This document shows, one piece after another, positions 1-9,213 of a stretch of 64,000 nt of DNA. Positions within the stretch are counted from its first letter, which is position 1, and each line of letters begins with the position of its first letter. The translations under genes and the position numbers were made by a program. This DNA is from Rhizobium sp. L51/94 (lineage in GTDB: Bacteria; Pseudomonadota; Alphaproteobacteria; Rhizobiales; Rhizobiaceae), in contig NZ_CP072141.1 in the NCBI RefSeq assembly GCF_019355555.1, positions 62,001 to 126,000 of the forward strand. The letters run 5' to 3'. The notes under the pieces were generated by a model. That model was given only the letters and a program-made list of their open reading frames with translations, made no database searches and was not told the DNA's origin.

Positions 1-72
1 CGGATCTACGCGCTCCGAATCGGGAGCGGCAGAACCGGCAGCCGGTCCTGCAGTGGGTGTTGCGGCAGCCAT
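1..72 (-). CDS. Start of a probable DHA2-family (EmrB-like) drug exporter, truncated by window edge
   Basis: Only the first 24 codons are inside the window; they begin MAAATPTAGPAAGSAAPD, a hydrophilic Ala/Pro-rich leader. An ATG at 72 is preceded by GGAGAG at a normal ribosome-binding distance, and the frame stays open to position 1. It lies 16 bp downstream of the HlyD/EmrA-type adaptor gene on the same strand. Adaptors of that kind are usually followed by a 14-helix MFS exporter, so EmrB is the expected product. No membrane segment is visible yet, so the identity rests on context only. Confidence 0.5.
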   Translation of the reverse strand, partial: MAAATPTAGPAAGSAAPDSERVDP

Positions 73-88
73 GGATGCTCTCCGAGCG

Positions 89-1309
89 TTACTTGTTTGA
101 CTGCGGCGCAGTGCGCGTATCGACGTCGACGACGACGCTGAGGCCGGCACGCAGGCGACCGCTGTCGAGTGCTTCCTGCGGCAGGGCGATGCGGACCGGC
201 ACGCGCTGGATCACCTTGGTAAAGTTGCCCGTCGCATTTTCAGGCGGCAGCAGCGAGAAGACCGAGCCGGATGCCGGCGCGATAGACTCGACGATACCGA
301 CAATCGGCTCGTCGCTATAGGCATCGACATGCACCTCGACCTTGGAGCCCGGAACGACGTGCTGGAGCTGGGTCTCCTTGAAGTTGGCGTCGATGTAGAG
401 CTTGCGGGTCGGGACGATGGACATAAGGCGCGTTGTTGAAGACACGTAATCGCCTTCCTGGACCGAGCGGTTACCCACGATGCCATCATAGGGGGCCTTG
501 AGGACCGTGAAGCTCAGGTCGCGGGCGGCCTTGTCCCGCGAGATTTCGAGTGTCCGGACCGTGCCTTCAGCCTGCCTGCGCTGCGCTTGCAGCAAGGCAA
601 TATTCGCCTGTGCCGAGGCAATATTGGCATCGCCGGCGACGAGGTTGGCGTTGGCCTGGTCGAGCGCGATATTGGCGGAGTCGACGTTGGCGGCGGTGCC
701 AGCAGACTTCGATTCCAGCTGGGTCGCGCGGCTCTGGGTGATCTGCGCGCCACGCACCGTTGCCTGCAGCGCCACCTTCTGGGCCTGCGCCTGGGCAAGC
801 GAGGCCTGCGCCCCTACGATTTGCGCGTCGATGGTCTGCAATGCCAGCTTCTCTGTATCAACCTGCGCCTGCGCCTGGTCGAGTGCGTTCTGGTAATCGC
901 CGTCGTCCAGTGTCAGCAGTACATCGCCAGCCTTGACCTGCTGGTTGGCAACCACGTCGACCTTGGCGACATAGCCGGCAACCTTGGGCGAGATGACCGC
1001 CATGTCACCGCCGATATAGGCATCGTCGGTCGACACCATGAAACGTCCGGTCGTCCACCAGTTATACCCGTACCAGCCACCGCCGATCAGCGCGATCACG
1101 ACGATGATCGGAAGGACGAAGCTGCGGCGCTTTTTGCCGGCTTTTGGCGGATCGACTGTCGTTGTAGCCGAGGGCTCAGCTGGCGCAGGGGTGCTGCGTG
1201 CTTCGGCCGCTGCCGGCTCCGCTTGCACAGCCGGGTCAGACTGGGCAGAATTGGCGTCTGCGGGTTCGCTTACAATGCGTGCAACATTGTTCTTCTGAAT
1301 GGACGACAT
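89..1309 (-). CDS. HlyD/EmrA-family efflux membrane-fusion protein
   Basis: A 406-residue periplasmic adaptor that links an inner-membrane exporter to an outer-membrane channel. A variable Ala/Pro-rich cytoplasmic tail (about 1-60) is followed by one membrane helix (about 61-85, RRSFVLPIIVVIALIGGGWYG). Next come a biotinyl-lipoyl half (ISPKVAGYVAKVDV), a long Ala/Gln-rich coiled-coil hairpin (about 125-265), and the second lipoyl half plus beta-barrel (LKAPYDGIVGNRSVQEGDYV). This is the standard EmrA/HlyD_D23 order and length. It is divergent from a TetR regulator across a region with two identical-type inverted repeats, so local repression is likely. The truncated gene at the left edge is probably its exporter partner. 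Substrate unknown. Confidence 0.9.
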   Translation of the reverse strand: MSSIQKNNVARIVSEPADANSAQSDPAVQAEPAAAEARSTPAPAEPSATTTVDPPKAGKKRRSFVLPIIVVIALIGGGWYGYNWWTTGRFMVSTDDAYIGGDMAVISPKVAGYVAKVDVVANQQVKAGDVLLTLDDGDYQNALDQAQAQVDTEKLALQTIDAQIVGAQASLAQAQAQKVALQATVRGAQITQSRATQLESKSAGTAANVDSANIALDQANANLVAGDANIASAQANIALLQAQRRQAEGTVRTLEISRDKAARDLSFTVLKAPYDGIVGNRSVQEGDYVSSTTRLMSIVPTRKLYIDANFKETQLQHVVPGSKVEVHVDAYSDEPIVGIVESIAPASGSVFSLLPPENATGNFTKVIQRVPVRIALPQEALDSGRLRAGLSVVVDVDTRTAPQSNK

Positions 1310-1340
1310 GTAGAGAGCACCAGATTTTTACGGAATTTGT

Positions 1341-1356
1341 CGAACCGAACGGTTCG
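1341..1356. promoter_or_regulatory. Inverted-repeat operator 1 for the TetR/EmrA divergent pair
   Basis: CGAACC-GAAC-GGTTCG, a perfect 6-bp inverted repeat with a 4-bp spacer, embedded in a longer palindrome ending at 1360. It lies 32 bp upstream of the adaptor start and just upstream of the probable -35 of tetR. The same arms recur exactly 60 bp to the right. That arrangement suits a TetR dimer site; binding is inferred. Confidence 0.75.
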
Positions 1357-1362
1357 GTTCAG

Positions 1363-1391
1363 TTGACATAGAGCGTTTAACACATCATATC
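1363..1391 (+). promoter_or_regulatory. Probable sigma-70 promoter of the tetR gene
   Basis: TTGACA at 1363-1368, a 17-bp spacer, then CATATC at 1386-1391. It sits between the two operator copies, so a regulator bound at either site could block it. The -35 is consensus and the -10 is weak. Confidence 0.5.
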
Positions 1392-1400
1392 AAGTCATAC

Positions 1401-1416
1401 CGAACCAATCGGTTCG
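1401..1416. promoter_or_regulatory. Inverted-repeat operator 2 for the TetR/EmrA divergent pair
   Basis: CGAACC-AATC-GGTTCG has the same 6-bp arms as the site at 1341-1356 with a different 4-bp spacer. It lies 24 bp upstream of the TetR start, probably in the 5' leader or at the transcription start, as expected for autoregulation. Confidence 0.75.
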
Positions 1417-1440
1417 ATTTGGTTAAAGAATCTTCGTTGA

Positions 1441-2136
1441 ATGACAGTGTCTGACAATATAACGGTCAAAAACAATTTGGCGCCTGAGGATAACTCTTCT
1501 TCGGCAGGCGGTCGCTGGGCGGCTGGCGAAGATCCGACGAAGCGCGAGCAGATCCTGGATGGCGCCCATCGCGTCTTCATGCGGCTCGGCTTCGACGCCT
1601 CGAGCATGAACGATGTAACGCGCGAAGCTGGCGTTTCAAAGGGCACGCTCTACGTTTATTTTGCCAACAAGGAAGAGCTGTTCACCGCAATCATCGAGCG
1701 GCAGCGTGCTACATTCATCGCCACGATGCGCATGGCTCTGGCGGAGCATGACGATCTCGAAGGGGGCCTCTACGACTTCGGCGTCACGTTCGTGCGGCAT
1801 ATGACCGACGAAAAGGTCATCACGGCGATGCGCACGGTGCTGGGTGTCCGCGAAAGAATGCCTGTCCTCTGCAAGCGGTTCTTCAAGGGACCAGAAAATC
1901 TGCGCACTGTCCTGCAGGACTTTCTGCTGCGGCACATGGCGGATGGCAAGCTGGAGATAGACGATCTCGACCTCGCGGCCGGGCAGTTTCTCGATCTTTC
2001 CAGCGGCACTTTCTTCAAACTTCGCCTGTTCGGAAGCATGGATGAGCCCCCTGAACAAGCGGAAATCGAGCGTGTGATCAATGGCGCGGTGAAAACCTTC
2101 CTCGCCGCCTATGGAAAGTCTTCAAAGCCTTCGTAA
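1441..2136 (+). CDS. TetR/AcrR-family repressor of the adjacent efflux genes
   Basis: 231 residues. An N-terminal extension of about 35 residues is followed by a canonical TetR DNA-binding domain (REQILDGAHRVFMRLGFD, then VTREAGVSKGTLYVYFANKEELF, about 40-90) and a helical ligand-binding domain. It is transcribed divergently from the HlyD-type adaptor. The shared 130-bp spacer carries two matching inverted repeats. From known family behaviour it probably represses both itself and the pump and is released by a pump substrate. The start at 1441 has a weak ribosome-binding site, and a slightly later start is possible. Confidence 0.85.
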   Translation: MTVSDNITVKNNLAPEDNSSSAGGRWAAGEDPTKREQILDGAHRVFMRLGFDASSMNDVTREAGVSKGTLYVYFANKEELFTAIIERQRATFIATMRMALAEHDDLEGGLYDFGVTFVRHMTDEKVITAMRTVLGVRERMPVLCKRFFKGPENLRTVLQDFLLRHMADGKLEIDDLDLAAGQFLDLSSGTFFKLRLFGSMDEPPEQAEIERVINGAVKTFLAAYGKSSKPS

Positions 2137-2232
2137 ACCAAGGCGCCCTCGCGGCGCTTGCGCTCGAACTTCCAGTTCCTACATTAGCCCGGGTATTTTT
2201 CGCCGGTTTAGTCAATGTGGGGAACACGATCG

Positions 2233-2979
2233 ATGCAGACACTGATGCCATTGCTACAGGATCCAAGCGCCTGGGTGGCGCTCGTCACACTCGTAGTGAT
2301 GGAGGTGGTTCTCGGCATCGACAACCTGATCTTCATCTCGATTCTCACCAACAAGCTGCCACCTGAAAACCGCGACAAGGCCCGCAAGATCGGTATCGGC
2401 CTGGCTTTGATCATGCGCCTTGCGCTGCTGGGCACGGTCGCCTGGATCGTGCGCCTGACGGAACCGGTCTTCGATATCATGGGCCATGGCTTTTCCTGGA
2501 AGGACATCATCCTGATTGCCGGTGGCCTGTTCCTCCTGTGGAAGGCCACGAAGGAAATCCATCACAGCGTTGATCCCGTCGATCAGAACGGCGATTTCAT
2601 CGCAAAGTCGACCACGACGGGCTTTGCCGCTGCCATCGGCCAGATCCTTCTGCTCGACCTCGTCTTCTCCGTTGACAGCATCATCACCGCCGTCGGCATG
2701 ACGCCGCACATTCCGATCATGTTCGTGGCCGTCATCACCGCGGTCCTGGTCATGCTGCTGGCTGCAGCGCCGCTTGCCAACTTCATCGAGAAGAACCCTT
2801 CGATCGTCATGCTGGCGCTCGCCTTCCTGCTGATGATCGGCACCACCCTTATCGCCGACGGCATGGGCTTCCATGTACCGAAGGGCTACATCTACACCGC
2901 GATGGCATTTTCCGCCCTGGTGGAGATTCTCAACATGATGGTGCGCAACCGCAGGGAAAAATCCAAGACCCGGCACTGA
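2233..2979 (+). CDS. TerC-family integral membrane protein
   Basis: 248 residues with about seven hydrophobic segments. The TerC signature [20 protein letters not shown] lies in the first helix region, with a second acidic membrane motif [17 protein letters not shown]. TerC proteins are associated with tellurite resistance and, in some bacteria, with metal (manganese) export; the substrate here cannot be read from sequence. An upstream in-frame ATG at 2215 exists, but GGGGAA at 2219-2224 is well placed for the ATG at 2233, so I use that. It stands alone between tetR and gltX. Confidence 0.9.
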   Translation: MQTLMPLLQDPSAWVALVTLVVMEVVLGIDNLIFISILTNKLPPENRDKARKIGIGLALIMRLALLGTVAWIVRLTEPVFDIMGHGFSWKDIILIAGGLFLLWKATKEIHHSVDPVDQNGDFIAKSTTTGFAAAIGQILLLDLVFSVDSIITAVGMTPHIPIMFVAVITAVLVMLLAAAPLANFIEKNPSIVMLALAFLLMIGTTLIADGMGFHVPKGYIYTAMAFSALVEILNMMVRNRREKSKTRH

Positions 2980-3107
2980 GCCTACGGACCTTCCCGCAAT
3001 AGACCGGCTCGGCGCTCGAAAGACTGCCGATCCGTCAGGCCAGCATGCCGCTCTGGCGCACCGGAAATCGGCGGTTTTTCTTGACCTCGACGGTTGAATA
3101 TGTCCTA

Positions 3108-3136
3108 AGGCCAGCCAGACGGAAAATGGCTGGCCT
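3108..3136. other. Stem-loop upstream of gltX
   Basis: AGGCCAGCCA (3108-3117) pairs perfectly with TGGCTGGCCT (3127-3136) around a 9-nt loop. A short T tract follows 10 nt further on (3144-3148). TTGACC at 3081-3086 lies upstream. It could be a late terminator for terC or a leader hairpin of gltX. The distance of the T tract from the stem makes a classical terminator doubtful. Confidence 0.4.
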
Positions 3137-3240
3137 GGCAGTGTTTTTGGCGCTGTTTTGAGGCTGTTTCCGAAACTCCGATCCGTGGCGCCGGCCAGTG
3201 CCCCGTCTGGATCTCCCGCACGTCATTACGGATAGACATC

Positions 3241-4698
3241 ATGACCACTTCAGGCGTCCGCGTCCGCATCGCACCCTCCCCGACCGGCGAGCCCCATGTC
3301 GGCACGGCCTACATTGCGCTGTTCAACTATCTCTTTGCCAAGAAACACGGTGGCGAGTTCATCCTGCGCATCGAGGATACCGACGCTACCCGTTCGACGC
3401 CGGAATTCGAGACTAAGGTTCTGGATGCGTTGAAGTGGTGCGGGCTGGAATGGTCGGAAGGCCCTGACGTCGGCGGACCCTATGGGCCTTACCGCCAAAG
3501 TGACCGCAAGGACATGTACCAGCCCTACGCCGAGGAGCTTTTGCGCAAGGGCCACGCATTCCGCTGCTTCTGCACGCCGGAGCGCCTGACGGCAATGCGC
3601 GAAGCCCAGCGCGCAGCCGGCAAGCCGCCGAAATATGACGGTCACTGCCTTAACCTGTCCGCCGAGGAGGTAACCTCGCGCGTTGCATCGGGCGAAGCCT
3701 CCGTGGTGCGGATGAAAATCCCGACGGAAGGCTCCTGCGACTTCCACGACGGCGTCTATGGCGATGTCAGCATTCCGTGGGACAGTGTCGACATGCAGGT
3801 GCTGATGAAGGCCGACAACATGCCGACCTATCATATGGCAAACGTCATCGACGACCATCTGATGAAGATCACCCACGTCGCGCGCGGCGAGGAATGGTTG
3901 GCGTCCGTGCCGAAACACATACTGCTCTACCGCTATTTCGAGTGGGACCAGCCGGTGTTCATGCATCTCTCCCTGATGAGGAATGCCGACAAGTCGAAGC
4001 TGTCGAAGCGCAAGAACCCCACCTCGATTTCCTACTACACGGCACTCGGCTATATCCCGGAAGCGCTGATGAACTTTCTCGGCCTGTTTTTTATGCAGAT
4101 CGGCGAAGGCGAGGAACTGCTCGATATCGAACAACTGGCTGCCAACTTCGATCCAGAGAACCTGTCCAAGGCCGGCGCCATCTTCGACATCCAGAAGCTG
4201 GACTGGCTGAACGGCCGCTGGCTGCGCGAGAAAATGTCGGAAGAGGAATTCAGCCGGCGCGTGCTCACCTGGGCGATGGAAAACAACCGCCTGCAGGACG
4301 GCCTGAAGCTGTCGCAGTCGCGCATCACCAAGCTCGGCGAGCTGCCGGACCTGATGGGCTTCCTGTTGAAATCCGATCTGCACCTCGATGCATCGGCCTT
4401 CGCCAAGATCAAATCGACGCCTGAAGAGCTGCTGGAAATCTTCAACACGGTGCAGCCGGATCTCGAAAAGATCCTCGAATGGAATGTCGAGTCCATCGAG
4501 GCCGAGCTGCGTGCCATCGCCGATCGCATGGGCAAGAAGCTGAAGGTCATCCTGGCGCCGCTCTTCGTTGCCATGTCCGGCTCGTCACGCTCGCTGCCGC
4601 TGTTCGACAGCATGTCGATCCTCGGCCGCTCCGTCGTGCGCCAGCGCCTGAAGCTCGCAGCCACTGTGGTGGCGACGATGGCCGGCAGCGGGAAATGA
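3241..4698 (+). CDS. gltX: Glutamyl-tRNA synthetase
   Basis: 485 residues, normal for bacterial class I GluRS. It charges tRNA-Glu with glutamate in the cytoplasm. The HIGH-type motif is in APSPTGEPHVGTAY (about 11-24) and the KMSKS-type motif is SKLSKRKNP (about 252-260). The FRCFCTPERL and RIEDTDATRSTPEF segments are typical of the catalytic domain, and a helical anticodon-binding domain follows. Rhizobia commonly carry two gltX copies, one of them beside lysS as here; which copy mischarges tRNA-Gln for the amidotransferase route cannot be settled from sequence alone. lysS follows after a repeat element. Confidence 0.96.
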   Translation: MTTSGVRVRIAPSPTGEPHVGTAYIALFNYLFAKKHGGEFILRIEDTDATRSTPEFETKVLDALKWCGLEWSEGPDVGGPYGPYRQSDRKDMYQPYAEELLRKGHAFRCFCTPERLTAMREAQRAAGKPPKYDGHCLNLSAEEVTSRVASGEASVVRMKIPTEGSCDFHDGVYGDVSIPWDSVDMQVLMKADNMPTYHMANVIDDHLMKITHVARGEEWLASVPKHILLYRYFEWDQPVFMHLSLMRNADKSKLSKRKNPTSISYYTALGYIPEALMNFLGLFFMQIGEGEELLDIEQLAANFDPENLSKAGAIFDIQKLDWLNGRWLREKMSEEEFSRRVLTWAMENNRLQDGLKLSQSRITKLGELPDLMGFLLKSDLHLDASAFAKIKSTPEELLEIFNTVQPDLEKILEWNVESIEAELRAIADRMGKKLKVILAPLFVAMSGSSRSLPLFDSMSILGRSVVRQRLKLAATVVATMAGSGK

Positions 4699-4730
4699 AT
4701 GTGCTGGGAGGAGACACCTGTGTGTGTCCT

Positions 4731-4857
4731 CCCTCATTCCTGTGCTTGTCACAGGAATCCAGCCACGGCGCGTCTGCGCTGTGAGAGAATGAACGAACCA
4801 TCCCACGTCCAAGGACTTGGACGTACTGGATTCCTGTGACAAGCACAGGAATGAGGG
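4731..4857. repeat. RIME-like palindromic intergenic repeat between gltX and lysS
   Basis: Two 32-bp arms (4731-4762 and 4826-4857) are perfect inverted copies, each starting or ending with the CCCTCATTCCTGTGCTTGTC pattern. They enclose a 63-nt middle that contains a second hairpin, ACGTCC-AAGGACTT-GGACGT (4805-4824). Within each arm TCCTGTG and CACAGGA also pair. Such mosaic palindromes between genes are known in rhizobia (RIME/RPE class); assignment to that class is from memory. A read-through transcript would fold into a very stable structure, which may affect mRNA ends. Confidence 0.8.
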
Positions 4858-4899
4858 ATACCGAAAGCAAAGCGCGCCCCGGCTACAGGAAATAGAACA

Positions 4900-6396
4900 A
4901 TGTCCGACAACAAGACCGAAACTGCCCTGTCCTCCGATGCGACCGAAGTGCGCGCCCAGAAGCTGAAGCTGCTGCGCGAACAGGTGGGCGATGTCTATCC
5001 GGCGCATTTCCACCGGACCATGACGAACACCGAGCTGGCGGAGAAGTACAAGGACCTGGAGATCGACGTCGAAACGACCGACACGGTCACGGTCGCCGGT
5101 CGCGTCTACTCCTCGCGCAATTCCGGCATGTTCATGGACATCCATGACGCCGGCGGCAAGATCCAGATTTTCAGCCACAAGGACACCACGCCGGAAGAAG
5201 CCCGCGCCCTGCTGCCGATGATCGATATCGGCGACATCATCGGCGTGACCGGCGTCGTGCGTCGTACCAAGCGCGGCGAGCTGACGATCTCGGCCCGCGA
5301 GATCACCATGCTAACCAAGTCGTTGCTGCCGATGCCGGAAAAGTGGCATGGCCTGTCCGACATCGAGACCCGCTACCGCAAGCGTCACCTCGATATCATG
5401 ACTAACGAGGACAGCAAGCTGCGCTTCCAGCAGCGCTCGAAGATTGTCTCCGGCATCCGCCGTTTCATGGAAAATGACGGCTTCATGGAAGTCGAGACGC
5501 CGATGCTGCATTCGGTCTATGGCGGCGCCACGGCCGAGCCCTTCAAGACCCACCACAACACACTGAAGCTCGACATGTACCTGCGCATCGCGCCGGAACT
5601 GTTCCTGAAGCGCACGCTGGTTTCAGGCCTGACCGACAAGGTCTTCGAGATCAACCGCAACTTCCGCAACGAAGGCGTCTCCACCCGGCACAATCCGGAA
5701 TTCACGATGATGGAGTGCTATTGGGCCTATGCCGACTACGAGGACATCATGGACCTCGTCGAGCGGCTGTTCGAGACACTCGCCCTGTCCATCCACGGGA
5801 CGACCGAGTTTGCCTTCGGCGACAAGCAGATCTCCTTCAAGGGCCCGTTCAAGCGCGTGCCCATGCCGGACGCCGTCAAGGAGGCCACTGGCATCGACTT
5901 CCTCGCCATGAAGACCGACGAGGAAGCCCGCAGCGCCGCCAAGGTTGCCGGCTTCGCCGTCGAGAAGGACTGGACCTGGGGCGAGTGCCTGGCTTTCATC
6001 TTCGAGGAGAAGGTCGAGGGCACATTGATCCAGCCAAGCCACGTCACCCATTTCCCGAAGGACATCTCGCCCTTCGCCAAGGAAGTGCCGGGCGAGCCGC
6101 GCCTTGTCGAGCGTTTCGAGACCTATTGCAACGCCTGGGAACTGGGCAACGCCTTCTCGGAACTGAACGATCCGGAAGAGCAGCGCAAGCGCATGGTCGA
6201 GCAGCTCGAGCAGGCCCATGCCCGCGGCGAAAAGGACAAACAACTGGACGACGAGTTCCTGGACGCAATCGACCAGGGCATGCCTCCGGCCGGTGGCCTC
6301 GGCATCGGCGTCGACCGCCTGATCATGCTTTTGACCAACGCCCCGTCGATCCGCGACATCATCCTCTTCCCGGCTCGCCGCGCCAAGGCTGACTAG
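4900..6396 (+). CDS. lysS: Lysyl-tRNA synthetase (class II)
   Basis: 498 residues. An N-terminal OB-fold anticodon domain (TVTVAGRVYSSRNSGMFMDIHD, about 64-85) is followed by the class II catalytic core. Motif 2 is FRNEGVSTRHNPEFTMMECY and motif 3 is GLGIGVDRLIMLLTN near the C-terminus. Charges tRNA-Lys. It follows gltX on the same strand, but a 200-bp gap filled by a large palindromic repeat separates them, so co-transcription is uncertain. It is convergent with the unknown gene at 6445. Confidence 0.97.
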   Translation: MSDNKTETALSSDATEVRAQKLKLLREQVGDVYPAHFHRTMTNTELAEKYKDLEIDVETTDTVTVAGRVYSSRNSGMFMDIHDAGGKIQIFSHKDTTPEEARALLPMIDIGDIIGVTGVVRRTKRGELTISAREITMLTKSLLPMPEKWHGLSDIETRYRKRHLDIMTNEDSKLRFQQRSKIVSGIRRFMENDGFMEVETPMLHSVYGGATAEPFKTHHNTLKLDMYLRIAPELFLKRTLVSGLTDKVFEINRNFRNEGVSTRHNPEFTMMECYWAYADYEDIMDLVERLFETLALSIHGTTEFAFGDKQISFKGPFKRVPMPDAVKEATGIDFLAMKTDEEARSAAKVAGFAVEKDWTWGECLAFIFEEKVEGTLIQPSHVTHFPKDISPFAKEVPGEPRLVERFETYCNAWELGNAFSELNDPEEQRKRMVEQLEQAHARGEKDKQLDDEFLDAIDQGMPPAGGLGIGVDRLIMLLTNAPSIRDIILFPARRAKAD

Positions 6397-6413
6397 ATAA
6401 CGCATATGTCGAA

Positions 6414-6437
6414 GCGCAGGGGGGGCGACCCCTGCGC
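6414..6437. terminator. GC-rich hairpin between convergent lysS and the unknown gene
   Basis: GCGCAGGGG (6414-6422) pairs with CCCCTGCGC (6429-6437), a perfect 9-bp stem with a 6-nt loop, just after the lysS stop. There is no T tract on either side, so it may stabilise a 3' end or act with Rho. Confidence 0.45.
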
Positions 6438-6444
6438 CAACAGT

Positions 6445-7527
6445 CTATCGGCTTGTGCCTGTCACCTGCGGATCGGCCGGCAGGGTGGCCGCAACGGCTT
6501 CGCTCGTTGCGGGCAAGGCAGCGTTTACCTGCAGCGACGTGGGTATGATCTTCGGCTCGACCTTCACACCTATGAAACTGCCGGTACTGCCATGCTCCGG
6601 CTTGACGTCGGCTGCTGCAGGCGGATGCTCGGCTGGCGGTGCAACAGCCTCCGGTGATTTTTTCTCGCTGCTCTCGCTCTTCGCAGCGCCCTCGGCTGTC
6701 GGCGGGGTCTTCGGATGCTTGCCGCCTTCTGGCACCTTGGCAACTCCCGTGGTGACCGGGTCGGTACAGTCGCTGTGGTCTTTCAGGGAGGCCATCACGC
6801 CGTCGATATCCGTGCTCGTCATATCGACCCGGTCTCCGAAGAACAGGCCTTCGTCGCTGGCACCGCCATTGTAGTAGCGCGCTGTTATCGGCACCTCGAC
6901 CGAGCCATCGGCAATCTTCTCAGGGTGGGGAATATAGACCACCGTGGCGCCAAGGGCGCGGCCGTGAATGTCGGACTGCAGTGTCGGTCCCTTCTTGTCG
7001 AGCACCACGACCTGAACCAGGTCCGGCTTCTGCGCATCATAGACGGCCTTTGCCACGCGCAATGCTGTCTTGACGCGCGTCAGACCGTCAGTCGCATCGG
7101 AGGTGATGTACTTGCGCAGCCAGACACGGTGATTCTTGCGGATCGTCACGAGATTGAGGTCGGTGCACTGCATGCCGTTGACGGATGTAGCGGAGGGGCC
7201 AAGCAGTCTGTCGCGACCGATATAGAGTGCGAATGCGCCGGAGGAGCCCATCAACAAGGCCACTCCGCCGACAATCATAACCAGCTTCCGGGGTCGCCGG
7301 AAAATGCGCAGTAAGGCCTTCAAGCCAACTGCTCCACCATAAAGCACTCCAACACCGCGATAGACACTCGCAAAGCTAGAGATATGACGTTTCAGAATAC
7401 TTAAGGAGAGCGTAAAACGCCCCTCCATACAGCCACATTTCGATAAAACAGTCGCCGGAATTTCAGAAACGAAACCAATAGCTTCAAGTTTGTGCCGGAT
7501 AGACGCATCCACCTGAGGCTGCTTCAT
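6445..7527 (-). CDS. Hypothetical membrane-anchored protein with Pro/Ala-rich C-terminus
   Basis: Up to 360 residues; I do not recognise the family. A basic N-terminal region (about 1-80) is followed by one hydrophobic segment (LVMIVGGVALLMGSSGAFALYI, about 82-103). A folded-looking domain of about 170 residues comes next (CTDLNLVTIRKNHRVWLRKYI ... TALRVAKAVYDAQKPDLVQVVVLDKKGPT ... VPITARYYNGG). The tail from about 275 is low-complexity and Pro/Ala/Glu-rich. It probably sits in the inner membrane with the domain outside. The start is uncertain: no good ribosome-binding site precedes 7527, and internal ATGs near the helix are plausible. It stands alone, convergent with lysS. Confidence 0.7.
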   Translation of the reverse strand: MKQPQVDASIRHKLEAIGFVSEIPATVLSKCGCMEGRFTLSLSILKRHISSFASVYRGVGVLYGGAVGLKALLRIFRRPRKLVMIVGGVALLMGSSGAFALYIGRDRLLGPSATSVNGMQCTDLNLVTIRKNHRVWLRKYITSDATDGLTRVKTALRVAKAVYDAQKPDLVQVVVLDKKGPTLQSDIHGRALGATVVYIPHPEKIADGSVEVPITARYYNGGASDEGLFFGDRVDMTSTDIDGVMASLKDHSDCTDPVTTGVAKVPEGGKHPKTPPTAEGAAKSESSEKKSPEAVAPPAEHPPAAADVKPEHGSTGSFIGVKVEPKIIPTSLQVNAALPATSEAVAATLPADPQVTGTSR

Positions 7528-7785
7528 TTCGAGGCGATTTACAACCTTATGATGCGTCGATGGCTTGCTTGCATTCGTTGATAGGTGACGCTGCGCCCTC
7601 CATCGCTCGTTGTACCGCGATCAGGCCGACCGACATCATCATACCGGCGCTGTTCTCAACCGCGCACGGTCCCGGCGGATAACGCGGTGCTGGTCACCTT
7701 GCTGTCGAATGTGGCATCCTAATATCTTGACCCCAGGCGACGGCCAGATCGCCGACGGCGGCAACCAATGAAAAGGGAGAACGTC

Positions 7786-9213
7786 ATGGACACTGCAATG
7801 CTGATCGGGTCACGCTTCGAGGCCGGCACGGAAAATGAAGAACACGTTCTCAACCCGAAGACCGGCGAGACCGTGCTCGACCTCCCCGAAGCCTCGCTCA
7901 GTCAGGTCGACAAAGCCGTGGATGCTGCAGAAGCCGCCTTCAGGACATGGTCGCAGACCACGCCGGCCCAGCGTTCGGCTTACCTGCTGCGGATCGCCGA
8001 CGCGATAGAGCGGGATGCCGAGGGCTTTGCAGCGCTCGAAGCGCTGAATTGCGGCAAACCGATCAACGCAGTCCTCAATGACGAGATACCGGCGATCGTC
8101 GATTGCTACCGCTTCTTTGCCGGTGCCGTGCGCAACCTGCACGGACCTGTGGCGGGTGAATATCTGCCCGGGCACACCTCGATGATCCGCCGCGACCCTG
8201 TCGGCATCGTCGGCTCCATCGCGCCCTGGAACTATCCCCTGATGATGATGGCATGGAAGCTTGCACCGGCGCTGGCCGGCGGCAACACGGTTGTGTTCAA
8301 GCCATCTGAACAGACACCGTTGTCCGCCCTGAAGATGGCGAAGCTGTTCGCCGAGATTTTGCCCGAGGGCGTGGTCAACGTCATCCTTGGACGCGGGGAG
8401 ACGGTCGGCAGCGCGCTGATCAACCATCCGAAGATCGGCATGGTGTCGATCACCGGCGATATTGGCACCGGCAAGAAGGTTTTGGAGGCAGCTGCCAAGA
8501 CGGTCAAGCGGACCCACCTCGAACTCGGCGGCAAGGCGCCAGTCATCATCTTCGACGATGCCGATATCGATGCAGTGGTGTCGGGCATTCGTACCTTCGG
8601 CTACTACAACGCCGGCCAAGACTGCACTGCGGCCTGCCGCATCTATGCCGACGCGAAAATATACGACAGGTTCGTCGCCGACCTGACCTCCGCCGTGTCA
8701 TCCATCAAATTCAATCTTGCCGACGACACCGAGAACGAGATCGGACCTCTGATTTCGAAACGCCAGCGCGACAGGGTGGAAAGCTTCGTCGACCGTGCAG
8801 CGGAGCACAAGCACATGGAGATCACCACCGGGGGCAAGGTATCTGGCGATAGGGGCTTCTTCTACACGCCAACCGTCATCGCCGGCGCGACCCAGGCAGA
8901 CGAGATCGTCCGCCGCGAGGTATTCGGGCCTGTTGTCTCCGTCACCCGCTTCACCGACGTCGACGACGCCGTCGCCTGGGCTAACGACAGCGACTATGGC
9001 CTTGCCTCATCCGTCTGGACAAAGGATATCGGTCGCGGGATGCAGACGGCGGCACGGCTGCAATACGGCTGCACCTGGATCAACACCCACTTCATGCTGA
9101 CAAACGAGATGCCGCATGGCGGGATGAAGCAATCGGGCTATGGCAAGGACATGTCGATCTACGCGCTGGAAGACTACACCACGGTCCGCCACGTGATGAT
9201 AAACCACGGATGA
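7786..9213 (+). CDS. patD: Gamma-aminobutyraldehyde dehydrogenase (PatD-like ALDH)
   Basis: 475 residues, an NAD-dependent aldehyde dehydrogenase. The whole chain resembles E. coli PatD as I recall it: the [20 protein letters not shown] region, [21 protein letters not shown], the catalytic Glu in LELGGKAP, the catalytic Cys in [13 protein letters not shown], and the C-terminal [15 protein letters not shown]. PatD oxidises 4-aminobutanal from putrescine to GABA. An upstream ATG at 7768 exists, but AAGGGAG is well placed for 7786. No putrescine transaminase or transporter gene is adjacent, so it would work with genes elsewhere. A related betaine-aldehyde-type activity is possible. Confidence 0.85.
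   Translation: MDTAMLIGSRFEAGTENEEHVLNPKTGETVLDLPEASLSQVDKAVDAAEAAFRTWSQTTPAQRSAYLLRIADAIERDAEGFAALEALNCGKPINAVLNDEIPAIVDCYRFFAGAVRNLHGPVAGEYLPGHTSMIRRDPVGIVGSIAPWNYPLMMMAWKLAPALAGGNTVVFKPSEQTPLSALKMAKLFAEILPEGVVNVILGRGETVGSALINHPKIGMVSITGDIGTGKKVLEAAAKTVKRTHLELGGKAPVIIFDDADIDAVVSGIRTFGYYNAGQDCTAACRIYADAKIYDRFVADLTSAVSSIKFNLADDTENEIGPLISKRQRDRVESFVDRAAEHKHMEITTGGKVSGDRGFFYTPTVIAGATQADEIVRREVFGPVVSVTRFTDVDDAVAWANDSDYGLASSVWTKDIGRGMQTAARLQYGCTWINTHFMLTNEMPHGGMKQSGYGKDMSIYALEDYTTVRHVMINHG

Noticed and set aside
3087..3240. T-box or other riboswitch before gltX
   Set aside because: The hairpin at 3108-3136 is simple; no specifier loop or T-box consensus is present, and T-boxes are not expected in this group.
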